DNA from: Halobacteriovoraceae bacterium
Lineage (GTDB): Bacteria; Bdellovibrionota; Bacteriovoracia; Bacteriovoracales; Bacteriovoracaceae
Assembly: GCA_002713145.1 (NCBI GenBank)
Contig: PAVS01000023.1
Location: 1 to 64,000 of the forward strand
Direction: 5' to 3'
DNA: 64,000 nucleotides
The position numbers and the translations under genes are program-made. This document shows, piece by piece, positions 54,487 to 64,000 of this stretch. Numbering within the stretch: position 1 is the stretch's first letter; each line of letters starts with the position of its first letter. A model generated the notes under the pieces. It was not told the DNA's origin. It did no database searches and saw only the letters and a program-made list of their open reading frames with translations.

Positions 54487-57400
54487 TTAAAATGTTAAAC
54501 TCACCTGGTCTTCTTCAGATTTAGCTTCAGCTTTGAAGTCATTATATCTTGGAACACCAGTACCAGCAGGGATTAGCCTACCCATCAAAATATTCTCTTT
54601 TAAGCCTCTGAGGTAGTCTTTCTTACCTTCTAGAGTCGCTTGAGTGAGAACTTTTGTTGTTTCTTGGAACGACGCAGCTGATAAGAACGAATCAGTACTT
54701 AACGATGCTTTTGTAATACCAAGGAGGATCGGACGACCCTCAGCAGGTTTTAATCCATCAGCAATTAATCTCTCGTTTTCTTCAAGCATAGCGTTCTTCA
54801 TGATCGAATCACCATCAACAAATAAAGAATCACCTGGGTCAGTAATCTCTACTTTCTTGAGCATTTGAGAAACAATTACCTCGATGTGTTTATCATCAAT
54901 ATCAACACCTTGAAGACGGTAAACTTCTTGGACTTCATCTACAATATAAGCTGCAACAGCTTTAATCCCTAAGACTCTGAGAATCTCATGTGGGTTAGTA
55001 GGTCCATCCATAATTGGATCACCAACTCTTACGTAGTCACCTTCGTTAACGATAATAAATCGTCCCTTAGGGATAGCTACGACAGATGGCTCTCCACCCT
55101 CTTCAGGTTTGATGAGAACACGTCTAGAACCACGCACTTCTGGTCCATATTCGATTGTACCAGCTTGATCAGCAATAAGCGCTGAGTTAGCAGGTTTACG
55201 AGCTTCAAATAGTTCCGCAACTCTCGGAAGACCACCCGTAATATCTTTTGTTTTAGTAGATTCACGCTGAACTTTACAAACTACAGTACCAGCATCAACC
55301 ACATCACCTTCGTTAACAGTAATATGCGATCCGACTGGAAGACGGTAAACAGCATGTCTTTTTGTTCCAGAAATCAAGATTGGCTCACCGTTATCATCAA
55401 CGATCACAATTCTTGGTTGCTTGGAAGCATCTTCTTTTGATTTTGATTCAATAACAACTTTGTGAGAAAGGCCTGTAACAGCATCCATCTCTTCTTTAAC
55501 AGTTGAACCTACAACCATATCTTCAAAGACAACTTTCCCTTTCACTTCACAAAGAACTGGCATAGCAAACGGGTCCCATTCTAGGATTTTATCCCCAACA
55601 TTGATCTCATCGCCATTCTTAAAGAAGATAGTTGAACCATAAACAGCTGGGTATCTTTCTTTCTCGTCACCTTGATCTGTTTTAATGATGATCTCACCAA
55701 CTTTGTTCATAACAATAGTGGTTCCATCTTCTCTGGTAACAGTCTTAACATTATCGTAAGCGATGATCCCTGCAGTTTTAGATTCTGTTTTATTAACTTG
55801 AGCACCTGCAGTTGCAGTCCCCCCAACGTGGAAAGTACGCATGGTAAGCTGAGTACCTGGCTCCCCAATAGATTGAGCAGCAATAACACCAACAGTCTCA
55901 CCAACTGAAACCATTTTTCCACGAGCAAGGTCGCGTCCAAAACAAAGAGCACAGAACCCGTATTTTTCTTTACAAGTAAGTACAGATCTAACAGCAATCT
56001 GATCGATATCTTCAGCCTCAATAGTTTCAATATCTTTTTCAGTGAACATATGATCTTTATCAAAAAGAGTTGAACCATCTTTTGCAAGAACTGGCTCAAG
56101 GGCTACCCTACCGCTTACTCTGTGTGAAAGGTGTTGAGCAATCTCACCACTTTCAATTCTACTCGTTAGCGTAATCCCATCTTCAGTTCCACAGTCATGA
56201 TTTCTGATAATTGCATCTTGTGCAACATCAACTAATCTTCTGGTTAAGTAACCAGAGTTCGCTGTTTTAAGAGCTGTATCGGCTAGACCTTTACGAGCAC
56301 CGTGAGATGAAGAGAAATATTCAAGAACTGTAAGTCCCTCTCTAAAGTTTGAAGTAATAGGAGTCTCAATGATTTCACCTGAAGGTTTCGCCATAAGACC
56401 ACGCATACCTGCAAGCTGTCTCATCTGAGTCGCAGAACCCCTTGCACCAGAATCGGCCATCATATAAACCGAGTTGAATGAAGGAGCGACTTTATCTTCC
56501 TCACCAGCTTTATCTGATTTGAAAGTCTCAAGAGAAAGACCATCAATCATAACTTTAGAAAGTTTTTCATTGGTTTGCGCCCAAACGTCTACGATTTTAT
56601 TATAGCGCTCACCATTGGTGATCGAACCTTCGTTATACTCTTGAGTAATGGCATCAACCTCAGCTTGAGAAGAATCGATAATTCCTTTCTTCTCTTCTGG
56701 GATAACCATATCTTTAACGTTAATTGAGATCCCTGCTTTTGTTGCATACTCGTAACCAGTTTGCATAATCGCGTCAGCTAGAAGAACTGTATCTTTTTCT
56801 GTTCCTCTTCTGTAGGCAAGATCAAGAAGTTTTCCTAATTCTTTTTTATTAAGAACTTTATTGATGTCATCAAAATTCAGACAGCTTGGAACGATATCGT
56901 AAACGAATGTACGACCAACAGTTGTCTCAATCATTTCACCATCAAGTCTTACTTTCACAGGAGCTTGCAAGTGAAGCTTTCCAGTATGGTAAGCAAATTG
57001 TGCATCTTCTTTTGATCCAAAAACTGAACCATAGCCACGGGCGTATGGTCTCTTTCTTGTCATGTAGTACATACCAAGAACGATATCTTGAGAAGGAACA
57101 ATAATAGGAGTTCCATCTTTTGGAGAAAGAATATTGTTTGTCGACATAGCGAGAACACGACACTCAATTTGAGCCTCTAGTGAAAGAGGTACGTGAACGG
57201 CCATCTGGTCACCATCAAAGTCAGCGTTGAAGGCTGTACAAACAAGAGGGTGAAGTCTAATAGCTTTACCTTCAATAAGTACTGGTTCAAAAGCTTGAAT
57301 ACCAAGTCTGTGAAGAGTTGGTGCACGGTTAAGAAGAACTGGATGCTCACGAACGACTTCGTCTAAGATATCCCATACTTCTTGTTTTTGTTGCTCAACC

Positions 57401-58608
57401 ATTCTCTTAGCCACTTTAATAGTCGTACAGTGACCTTTTTCAATAAGTTTATTATAGATAAACGGCTTAAAGAGCTCTAGACCCATAGCTTTTGGAAGAC
57501 CACATTGGTGAAGTCTTAAGCTTGGTCCAACAACGATAACCGAACGTCCTGAGTAATCTACACGTTTACCAAGAAGGTTTTGACGGAAACGTCCTTGCTT
57601 ACCTTTAAGCATATCTGATAGTGATCTAAGAGGACGCTTATTAGCTCCCGTAAATACTTTCCCTCTTCTACCATTATCAAAAAGAGCATCAACAGATTCT
57701 TGAAGCATTCTTTTTTCGTTTCTAATAATGATTTCTGGAGCGTTTAATTCTTTAAGTCTTTTAAGACGGTTATTTCTGTTAATAACTCTTCTATAAAGAT
57801 CGTTAAGGTCAGAAGTGGCAAATCTACCTGCTTCTAGTGGAACTAATGGTCTTAGATCCGGTGGAAGAACAGGAATAACATCCATCATAAACCAATCTGG
57901 CTGGTTAGGTGATTTAAGTAAGCTTTCGATTACTTTTAATCTCTTGATGAGTTTTGCTTTCGCAAGTTCAGTTTTTGTCTCAGCGAGAGTTCTTCTGAGT
58001 TCTTTGTTAAGTGTATCAAGATCAACTTTTGAGAGAAGATCTTTAATAACTTCACCACCCATTCCCACTTTAATATCAACACCAGCAGCTTTGAGCTCAT
58101 AAGCCTTTGCTTCTGAAAGGATGGATCCAATCTGAATTCCACCTTCTTGCTCATCTGTAGATGACTCAAGAACAATATAAGCTTCGTTATAAAGAACTCT
58201 CTCTAGATCTTTAAGTGATAGGTCTAGAAGAGCACCAATTCTTGAAGGAAGAGATCTTAAAAACCAAATGTGAGCTACTGGACTTGCAAGTTCAATATGA
58301 CCACATCTCTCTCTTCTCACTTTTGATAGAGTAACTTCAACACCACATTTCTCGCAGACAACTCCACGGTGCTTCATTCTCTTGTATTTTCCACAGATAC
58401 ATTCGTAATCTTTAATTGGACCAAAGATTTTTGCACAGAAAAGACCATCTCTCTCTGGCTTGAATGTTCTATAGTTTATAGTTTCTGGTTTTTTAACTTC
58501 ACCAAATGACCACTCTCTAATCGTATCTGGAGAAGCCATTTTAATAGAAACGGCTTCGATACTTACTGGGTCTTTTGGTTTGTCAAAAAAGTTTAATAAA
58601 TCTTTCAT
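54487..58608 (-). CDS. rpoC: RNA polymerase beta' subunit
   Basis: The 1373-aa catalytic subunit. It has the zinc ribbon CICGKYKRM...CEKCGVEV near residue 70-90, the catalytic [14 protein letters not shown], the bridge-helix region [19 protein letters not shown], and the second zinc site with [15 protein letters not shown]. Length is similar to other proteobacterial forms. It follows rpoB by 30 nt. Confidence 0.98.
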   Translation of the reverse strand: MKDLLNFFDKPKDPVSIEAVSIKMASPDTIREWSFGEVKKPETINYRTFKPERDGLFCAKIFGPIKDYECICGKYKRMKHRGVVCEKCGVEVTLSKVRRERCGHIELASPVAHIWFLRSLPSRIGALLDLSLKDLERVLYNEAYIVLESSTDEQEGGIQIGSILSEAKAYELKAAGVDIKVGMGGEVIKDLLSKVDLDTLNKELRRTLAETKTELAKAKLIKRLKVIESLLKSPNQPDWFMMDVIPVLPPDLRPLVPLEAGRFATSDLNDLYRRVINRNNRLKRLKELNAPEIIIRNEKRMLQESVDALFDNGRRGKVFTGANKRPLRSLSDMLKGKQGRFRQNLLGKRVDYSGRSVIVVGPSLRLHQCGLPKAMGLELFKPFIYNKLIEKGHCTTIKVAKRMVEQQKQEVWDILDEVVREHPVLLNRAPTLHRLGIQAFEPVLIEGKAIRLHPLVCTAFNADFDGDQMAVHVPLSLEAQIECRVLAMSTNNILSPKDGTPIIVPSQDIVLGMYYMTRKRPYARGYGSVFGSKEDAQFAYHTGKLHLQAPVKVRLDGEMIETTVGRTFVYDIVPSCLNFDDINKVLNKKELGKLLDLAYRRGTEKDTVLLADAIMQTGYEYATKAGISINVKDMVIPEEKKGIIDSSQAEVDAITQEYNEGSITNGERYNKIVDVWAQTNEKLSKVMIDGLSLETFKSDKAGEEDKVAPSFNSVYMMADSGARGSATQMRQLAGMRGLMAKPSGEIIETPITSNFREGLTVLEYFSSSHGARKGLADTALKTANSGYLTRRLVDVAQDAIIRNHDCGTEDGITLTSRIESGEIAQHLSHRVSGRVALEPVLAKDGSTLFDKDHMFTEKDIETIEAEDIDQIAVRSVLTCKEKYGFCALCFGRDLARGKMVSVGETVGVIAAQSIGEPGTQLTMRTFHVGGTATAGAQVNKTESKTAGIIAYDNVKTVTREDGTTIVMNKVGEIIIKTDQGDEKERYPAVYGSTIFFKNGDEINVGDKILEWDPFAMPVLCEVKGKVVFEDMVVGSTVKEEMDAVTGLSHKVVIESKSKEDASKQPRIVIVDDNGEPILISGTKRHAVYRLPVGSHITVNEGDVVDAGTVVCKVQRESTKTKDITGGLPRVAELFEARKPANSALIADQAGTIEYGPEVRGSRRVLIKPEEGGEPSVVAIPKGRFIIVNEGDYVRVGDPIMDGPTNPHEILRVLGIKAVAAYIVDEVQEVYRLQGVDIDDKHIEVIVSQMLKKVEITDPGDSLFVDGDSIMKNAMLEENERLIADGLKPAEGRPILLGITKASLSTDSFLSAASFQETTKVLTQATLEGKKDYLRGLKENILMGRLIPAGTGVPRYNDFKAEAKSEEDQVSLTF

Positions 58609-58638
58609 AGAGTGTGCCTCTTACTTATTTTAAGTTAA

Positions 58639-61600
58639 TTATAAAGTTTCACCAGTTGGTTCTTCGAGCTTCATATCAAGAGCTAGCGCTTGTAATTCTT
58701 TTACAAGAACGTTAAACGACTCTGGTAATCCTGGCTCAAGAACTTTTTCACCTTTAACGATTGACTCATACATTCTCGTTCTACCAACTACGTCATCGGA
58801 CTTAACTGTTAAGAACTCTTGAAGTGTATAAGCTGCACCGTAGGCTTCAAGTGCCCAAACTTCCATCTCTCCAAGTCTCTGACCACCAAACTGAGCTTTA
58901 CCACCAAGTGGCTGCTGAGTAACGAGTGAGTAAGGACCTGTCGATCTTGCGTGAATTTTTTCATCGACAAGGTGGTGAAGTTTTAACATGTACATCGCTC
59001 CAACAGTAACTTCCTCGGCAAAAGCCTCACCTGTAATACCGTTGAAAAGAGTTGTCTTTCCTGACTTGTCTAAATCAGCAAGCTCTAACATGTCTTCGAT
59101 ATCTTTCTCTTTAGCTCCATCAAAAGCAGGAGTAGCAAAACGCACACCTGTTTTAAGTTGATTTGCAAGTTCACGAACTTGTTTATCAGAAGCTTTTTTC
59201 AGCCAGTTATCGACATCATCTTTCTTGTAAATTTTTGAGATAAGATCTCTTAATTTATCGACTTCATATTTTTGCTCAAGCATATAATTAATCTTGTCTC
59301 CAAGACCACGTCCTGCCCAACCAAGGTGAAGCTCAAGTAGCTGTCCAATATTCATCCGGGACGGAACCCCAAGAGGGTTAAGGACGATTTCAACAGGAGT
59401 ACCATCAGCTAAAAATGGCATATCTTCTTTAGGAAGTACTCGTGAGATAACACCTTTGTTACCGTGGCGACCGGCCATTTTATCACCAGCTTGAAGCTTT
59501 CTTTTAATAGCAACATAAACAATAACTTTTTTGATGACACCTGGAAGTAACTCATCACCTTTATGAAGTTTTGCAATTTCATCATTCGCTTTTTGACGAA
59601 CAAGGTTAATTGAGTTTCTAACGTCTGCAAAATACTCAGTTAATTTATCTTCTAAACTAGCTTCTAGTGGTAAGTAACCAATGAGCTCAAAAGGAACATT
59701 TTGAAGAGACTCGTAAGTGATCTCTGATCCCTTCGCAAGTAGCTCAGTTGAACCATCTTCAGATACAAGTGTATCGATTGTTTTTGCACCTTTAAGCATT
59801 TCAGCAATCACTTTAATTGAAGAAGATTGAATCGCTTTGATTTCAATAGCTTCATCTCTTCTAATTAAATTTGTTTCTGACTCAATAATCGACTTAGATC
59901 TAGAATCAAGCTCAACACCTTCTCTGGTAAATACGTGAGCGTCGATGACGGTACCACGCACGTGAGAAGAAACTCTGAGAGATGTATCTTTTACGTCTCC
60001 AGCTTTATCACCAAAAATAGCTTTAAGAAGTTTTTCCTCTGGTGATAATTGTGTCTCACCTTTTGGAGTGATCTTACCAACAAGGATATCACCTGGCTTA
60101 ATAACAGCACCCACTCTAATAATTCCAGCTTCATCAAGATCTTTAAGTGCTTCTTCTGAAACGTTTGGAATATCACGAGTGATTTCTTCTTTACCAAGTT
60201 TTGTATCTCTAGCTTCGATTTCAAAAGACTCAATATGGATTGATGTAAACACATCTCTTGCAAGCAAGTCTTCTGAGATAAGGATTGAATCTTCGTAGTT
60301 ATATCCACCCCAAGGCATGAACGCCACAAGGATGTTTTGTCCAAGAGCTAAATCTCCAAATTGAGTACCAGGACCATCCGCAAGAACGTCCCCAGCTTTA
60401 ACCGTATCACCTTCAGTAACAAGTGCTTTTTGGTTAAAACAAGTATTTTGGTTTGTTCTTTGGTACTTTTCTAGTCTGTAGATATCAACAGATGATTCAC
60501 CTTCTTTGAATTTATCTTTTTGAACAACAATTCTATTCGAATCAACAAAGATTACTTTCCCAGGGTTTTTAGCAAAAAGAATTGCTCCTGAATCTTTAGC
60601 AACAATCTTTTCAATCCCTGTTCCAACAATAGGAGCATCAGTCTTAACAACTGGAACCGCTTGTCTCATCATGTTCGACCCCATAAGGGCTCGGTTGGCA
60701 TCATCATGCTCAAGGAAAGGAATAAGTGAAGTTGCAATCGAGATCATTTGTTGAGGAGCAACGTCCATCAGGTCAACTTCTTCAGCATCAACAAGAGCAA
60801 GTTCACCCTTTCTACGTGCAGGAATTAAGTTACCTTCTAATGTTCCATTCTTTATATGCTCATCGTTTGCTTGAGCAATAATTTTTCCTTCTTCTTCAAA
60901 AGATGAAAAATATTTTACTTTATCTGAAACTTTTCCGTCTTCAGCAACTTCCCTATAAGGAGTTTCGATAAATCCATACTCAGAAACTTTTGCAAAAGTA
61001 GCCAGTGAAGTAATTAGTCCGATATTCGGTCCTTCCGGAGTCTCAACGGGACACATACGTCCGTAGTGAGTTGCGTGAACATCTCGAACCTCAAAACCAG
61101 CTCTCTCTCTGGTAAGACCACCTGGGCCTAGAGCAGAAAGTCTTCTTTTGTGAGTGACTTCTGAAAGTGGATTCGTCTGATCCATAAATTGTGATAATTG
61201 AGATGAACCAAAGAACTCCTTAACCGCAGCAGCAACTGGCTTTTGGTTAACAAGATCGTGTGGCATCATAGTATCGAGTTCAATCGCAATCATTCTTTCT
61301 TTGATCGCTCTCTCCATTCTCACGAGCCCCACTCTAAATTGGTTCTCTAAAAGCTCACCTACCGCACGAACTCTTCTGTTCCCAAGGTGATCGATATCAT
61401 CAACGCGTCCATTACCATTATTAAGATCAACAAGGTATTTAACTGTTCTGATAATATCGTCTTTAGTAAGAGTCGTGTTTTCAACTGGTATATCTAAACC
61501 AAACTTATAGTTGATTTTCATACGACCAACTTTAGAGAGGTCATATCTTGAATCATCAAAGAATAAACTTTGGAAAAGCGCTTCAGCAGCTTCAACCGTT

Positions 61601-62751
61601 GGTGGCTCACCTGGTCTTAGTCTTTCAAAAATCTTGATAAGTGCTTCATCGTTTGAATTAGACTTATCAATAAGAAGCGTGTTTCTAATTTGGTCCGAAT
61701 GGTTAACATTATCGATATAAAGAACATCAACTGAATTAATACCAAACTTCATAAGATCATAAATCTTATCTTCAGTCAGAGCTTCATTGGCCGAGGCAAG
61801 AACTTCACCCGTTTCTTCGTCATATATATCATCAAAAAGAACTTTACCCACAACTTGGTCAAGCTCAATAGGGAATTTACTCAAACCAGCTTCTTTCATT
61901 TTCTTGATTGAAACCTTGGTTATTTTCTTCCCTTTTTTAACAAGTACTTTTCCAGACTTATCTAAAATATCATCATCAGCACGTGAACCTTGAAGTAATT
62001 CAACATCTACTTCACGCACATAATTTTTATCATCTAAATGAATCGTTTCTTTTTCATAGAATAATTTTAAAAGTTCAGGAACTGAATATCCTAGGGCTTT
62101 AAGAATAACAGTTGCATGCAACTTTCTTTTTCTGTCGATTCTCGCATAAAGAACGTTTTTATGATCAAACTCAAAGTCTAACCATGATCCTCTATGAGGA
62201 ATGATTCTCGCAGAGTAGAGAAGCTTACCACTAGAGTGCTTCTTTCCACTATCATGCTCAAAGATAATCCCAGGTGATCTATGAAGTTGAGAAACAATAA
62301 CCCTTTCCGTACCATTGTAGATAAAAGAACCTGTGTCAGTCATCAGTGGAATATTTCCAAGATAAACTTCTTGCTCTTTAATCGAAGAGATAGGTCTATT
62401 TTCTTCATTCTCTTCATCTACATCGTAGAACACAAGCCTTACTGTAACTTTAAGCGGTGATTCATAAGATAAACCACGAGCCTTACAGTCTTGCTCAGAG
62501 TACTTCGGCTGCTCTAAAGAATAGCTAACGAACTCAAGGGAAACAGTTTTGTTAAAGTCAAAGATCGGAAAAACTGACTTAAAAACTGCTTGTAAACCGA
62601 TGTCTTCTCTACGTGCAGGTGGCACATCTTTTTGAAGAAACTCTTCGTATGAATTAATTTGAAGTTTCATTAGTTTTGGTGGTTCAATAACATTGTCATT
62701 TCTACCAAAACTGCAGCGATGCCACTCATTGGGGTTAAAAACTTTTGTCAT
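58639..62751 (-). CDS. rpoB: RNA polymerase beta subunit
   Basis: The 1370-aa beta subunit. The rifampicin region reads [17 protein letters not shown] followed by [12 protein letters not shown], with wild-type residues at the common resistance positions. Other conserved parts are [17 protein letters not shown] and [15 protein letters not shown]. It lies 116 nt after rplL, behind a hairpin that probably acts as an attenuator. Confidence 0.98.
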   Translation of the reverse strand: MTKVFNPNEWHRCSFGRNDNVIEPPKLMKLQINSYEEFLQKDVPPARREDIGLQAVFKSVFPIFDFNKTVSLEFVSYSLEQPKYSEQDCKARGLSYESPLKVTVRLVFYDVDEENEENRPISSIKEQEVYLGNIPLMTDTGSFIYNGTERVIVSQLHRSPGIIFEHDSGKKHSSGKLLYSARIIPHRGSWLDFEFDHKNVLYARIDRKRKLHATVILKALGYSVPELLKLFYEKETIHLDDKNYVREVDVELLQGSRADDDILDKSGKVLVKKGKKITKVSIKKMKEAGLSKFPIELDQVVGKVLFDDIYDEETGEVLASANEALTEDKIYDLMKFGINSVDVLYIDNVNHSDQIRNTLLIDKSNSNDEALIKIFERLRPGEPPTVEAAEALFQSLFFDDSRYDLSKVGRMKINYKFGLDIPVENTTLTKDDIIRTVKYLVDLNNGNGRVDDIDHLGNRRVRAVGELLENQFRVGLVRMERAIKERMIAIELDTMMPHDLVNQKPVAAAVKEFFGSSQLSQFMDQTNPLSEVTHKRRLSALGPGGLTRERAGFEVRDVHATHYGRMCPVETPEGPNIGLITSLATFAKVSEYGFIETPYREVAEDGKVSDKVKYFSSFEEEGKIIAQANDEHIKNGTLEGNLIPARRKGELALVDAEEVDLMDVAPQQMISIATSLIPFLEHDDANRALMGSNMMRQAVPVVKTDAPIVGTGIEKIVAKDSGAILFAKNPGKVIFVDSNRIVVQKDKFKEGESSVDIYRLEKYQRTNQNTCFNQKALVTEGDTVKAGDVLADGPGTQFGDLALGQNILVAFMPWGGYNYEDSILISEDLLARDVFTSIHIESFEIEARDTKLGKEEITRDIPNVSEEALKDLDEAGIIRVGAVIKPGDILVGKITPKGETQLSPEEKLLKAIFGDKAGDVKDTSLRVSSHVRGTVIDAHVFTREGVELDSRSKSIIESETNLIRRDEAIEIKAIQSSSIKVIAEMLKGAKTIDTLVSEDGSTELLAKGSEITYESLQNVPFELIGYLPLEASLEDKLTEYFADVRNSINLVRQKANDEIAKLHKGDELLPGVIKKVIVYVAIKRKLQAGDKMAGRHGNKGVISRVLPKEDMPFLADGTPVEIVLNPLGVPSRMNIGQLLELHLGWAGRGLGDKINYMLEQKYEVDKLRDLISKIYKKDDVDNWLKKASDKQVRELANQLKTGVRFATPAFDGAKEKDIEDMLELADLDKSGKTTLFNGITGEAFAEEVTVGAMYMLKLHHLVDEKIHARSTGPYSLVTQQPLGGKAQFGGQRLGEMEVWALEAYGAAYTLQEFLTVKSDDVVGRTRMYESIVKGEKVLEPGLPESFNVLVKELQALALDMKLEEPTGETL

Positions 62752-62808
62752 TTGACTGACTCCTAGGATTTGAATTTTATTTTAAAAAAATTTTTTCTTC
62801 ACATACGC

Positions 62809-62840
62809 AAAAATGGAAGGGCACCAAAAGTGCACTTCCA
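62809..62840 (-). terminator. Attenuator-like hairpin between rplL and rpoB
   Basis: On the minus strand TGGAAG-T-GCAC pairs with GTGC-C-CTTCCA around a TTTTG loop, with one mismatch, followed by TTTTTG. Partial termination at this junction is well known in enterobacteria, where it keeps ribosomal protein output above RNA polymerase. Confidence 0.7.
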
Positions 62841-62867
62841 CTTATGCTTTTTTATTTAATCAATAAA

Positions 62868-63239
62868 TTATTTAAGCTCTACTTTTGCACCAGCAGCTTC
62901 AAGTTTCTTCTTGATTTCTTCTGCTTCTTCTTTAGCAACAGCTTCTTTAAGAGTTTTAGGAGCACTTTCTACGATCTCTTTTGCTTCTTTAAGCCCAAGA
63001 CCAGTGATTCCTCTAACTTCTTTAATAACGTTGATTTTCTTAGCTCCAGCTTCTGCAAGAACTACGTCGAATTCATCTTTCTCTTCAGCGGCAGCAGCTC
63101 CTGCTCCACCAGCTCCAGCAACAGCTACAGGTGCAGCTGATACACCAAACTTATCTTCCATTGCTTTAACTAGTTCAGCACAATCAAGTACTGTCATTTC
63201 TGAGATTGCTTCAATTATTTGATCATTTGTAAGTGCCAT
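62868..63239 (-). CDS. rplL: 50S ribosomal protein L7/L12
   Basis: The 123-aa stalk protein. An N-terminal dimerisation helix is followed by an Ala/Gly hinge and the C-terminal domain with [20 protein letters not shown] and [20 protein letters not shown], which recruits translational GTPases. rplJ precedes it by 44 nt. Confidence 0.98.
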   Translation of the reverse strand: MALTNDQIIEAISEMTVLDCAELVKAMEDKFGVSAAPVAVAGAGGAGAAAAEEKDEFDVVLAEAGAKKINVIKEVRGITGLGLKEAKEIVESAPKTLKEAVAKEEAEEIKKKLEAAGAKVELK

Positions 63240-63283
63240 AATATTTCTCCTAAAATTTTTTAATCTTTATGGTTTAATTTTAA

Positions 63284-63835
63284 TTACGCTTCAGCTGTTT
63301 CTTCAGCTTTTGCTTCAACTTTTAAATCTCCTGGCTTTTCTACACCTTGAGACTCACACTCGTCTTTTACTGCATTAAGAACTCTTGCAAGAGAAGATAC
63401 TGGTGCCATCATAGTCGCGAGTAGCGTACCAAGCATTTCATCTCTAGATGGAAGTTTCGCCAGTTCTGCAACTTTCGACTCGTCCAATAGTTCTTGATTT
63501 AAGTAACCTTTACCAAGGGTAACAACTTCAATCTCTTTATTTGTTTCATAAAGAGCTTTCGCTACTCCCGGAGCATCTTCAAATGCGAAGGCTACAGCGT
63601 TTGTTCCTTTCAGACCACTTAGCAGTTCTTCTGCATAAGTTCCCTGTGCTGCTTTCCCAAAAAGAGAGTTTCTTGTAACGACAATTCCGCCATTAGCATC
63701 ACGAACCTTCTTTCTTAACGCCACAACATCATTGGCAGTCATACCAATAGTGTTCGTTAAAAAGAGAGCTTTTGAGCTTTCAATTTTCTCTTTGAGGTCT
63801 TTGATGACAGCATTTTTCTGTTCACGTGTAATCAT
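63284..63835 (-). CDS. rplJ: 50S ribosomal protein L10
   Basis: The 183-aa stalk base that anchors L7/L12 dimers. It begins MITREQKNAVIKDLKEKIES and has VVTRNSLFGKAAQGTYAEEL. It is slightly longer than the E. coli protein at its acidic C-terminus. A leader resembling the L10 autoregulatory RNA precedes it. Confidence 0.97.
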   Translation of the reverse strand: MITREQKNAVIKDLKEKIESSKALFLTNTIGMTANDVVALRKKVRDANGGIVVTRNSLFGKAAQGTYAEELLSGLKGTNAVAFAFEDAPGVAKALYETNKEIEVVTLGKGYLNQELLDESKVAELAKLPSRDEMLGTLLATMMAPVSSLARVLNAVKDECESQGVEKPGDLKVEAKAEETAEA

Positions 63836-63865
63836 CTGATTCCTCCTGTTGTTATTATTGGAGGG

Positions 63866-63919
63866 GGATTTGGGCAGGACTTAAGAACATCACTGTTCGC
63901 CGGCTTTCATCAACCCCAA
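63866..63919 (-). ncRNA. Probable L10 leader (autoregulatory mRNA element)
   Basis: In the 92-nt rplA-rplJ gap the minus strand reads TTGATGA, then GCCGG, a GAAC/GTTC hairpin, then TTAAGTCCTGCCC. This order, including the UGAUGA-like kink-turn and the CUUAA-UCCUGCC side, resembles the known L10 leader, which binds L10-L12 to repress translation. The stem pairing is imperfect. Confidence 0.5.
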
Positions 63920-63927
63920 TATTTATA

Positions 63928-64000
63928 TTAAACCGTTGCGCCAATATCGTTAGTATCAACTTTAATTCCAGGTCCCATTGAAGTACTGATAACGACAGAC
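63928..64000 (-). CDS. rplA: 50S ribosomal protein L1 (C-terminal end only)
   Basis: The last 24 codons, ending SVVISTSMGPGIKVDTNDIG-ATV and a TAA stop at 63930-63928, match the C-terminus of L1. The rest lies outside the window. Confidence 0.9.
   Translation of the reverse strand, partial: SVVISTSMGPGIKVDTNDIGATV

Overview
The window is a compact, AT-rich stretch of a bacterial chromosome with short intergenic gaps and mostly minus-strand genes. No gap between genes exceeds 300 bases; the largest are about 165 bases (14797-14961) and 123 bases (21810-21932), both carrying promoter-like signals. I see no insertion sequence, CRISPR array, phage gene or origin. The combination of FHA-domain signalling proteins beside a TadC-like protein, an sRNA-free ribosomal superoperon, MreB, a sigma-54 activator and many small lipoproteins fits a Gram-negative deltaproteobacterium-like lineage. 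Bdellovibrionota (Bacteriovoracales-like predators) is my best guess, but this is inference from gene content and no 16S gene is present.

Layout. 1-2200: tRNA-Pro, rdgB, rph, and birA on the plus strand. 2173-11022: a receiver protein and a tightly coupled minus-strand operon encoding, in transcription order, a TadC-like membrane protein, a DUF192 protein, an FHA/PAS-like membrane sensor, an FHA-TPR membrane protein, a twin-FHA-TPR membrane protein and a PP2C phosphatase. 11119-14796: an mreB-PilZ-lipoprotein-nagZ operon that links cell shape, c-di-GMP and peptidoglycan recycling. 14962-18015: an HPRT-like protein with an altered PRPP loop, a lipoprotein and an LpoA-like lipoprotein. 18097-23054: dnaJ, dnaK, grpE and hemW, with a sigma-32-like promoter before grpE. 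23097-27188: a small polysaccharide export locus (ABC-2 permease, ATPase, S26-like peptidase, glycosyltransferase and an unknown protein). 27269-33956: a two-domain M16 protease, an unknown protein and a three-subunit biotin-dependent acyl-CoA carboxylase. 34038-37337: two exported proteins, a receiverless sigma-54 activator and a TlpA/ResA-like thioredoxin. 37400-64000: one long run of transcription/translation genes, read on the minus strand from rplA (partial) through rplJ-rplL-rpoB-rpoC, rpsL-rpsG, fusA, and the whole S10-spc-alpha set down to rplQ.

How the genes work together. The right-hand 27 kb makes RNA polymerase core (alpha, beta, beta'), EF-G, IF-1, SecY, adenylate kinase and 26 complete ribosomal proteins (plus the end of L1) in almost canonical order, but tuf, rpsD and map are missing from their usual places. 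Strong hairpin terminators or attenuators lie after rplL, rpsG and rplQ. The left half is dominated by envelope biology. The FHA/PP2C/TadC operon is the best candidate for an undescribed system: three membrane-anchored phosphothreonine readers, one phosphatase and one secretion-type membrane protein are translationally coupled, while no Ser/Thr kinase is present in the window.

Other points of interest are a DnaJ that keeps only two of the four zinc motifs, an HPRT fold protein lacking the acidic PRPP pair, two predicted leaderless genes, terminators that abut the next gene's ribosome-binding site, and overlap of the 3' ends at all four convergent gene junctions.
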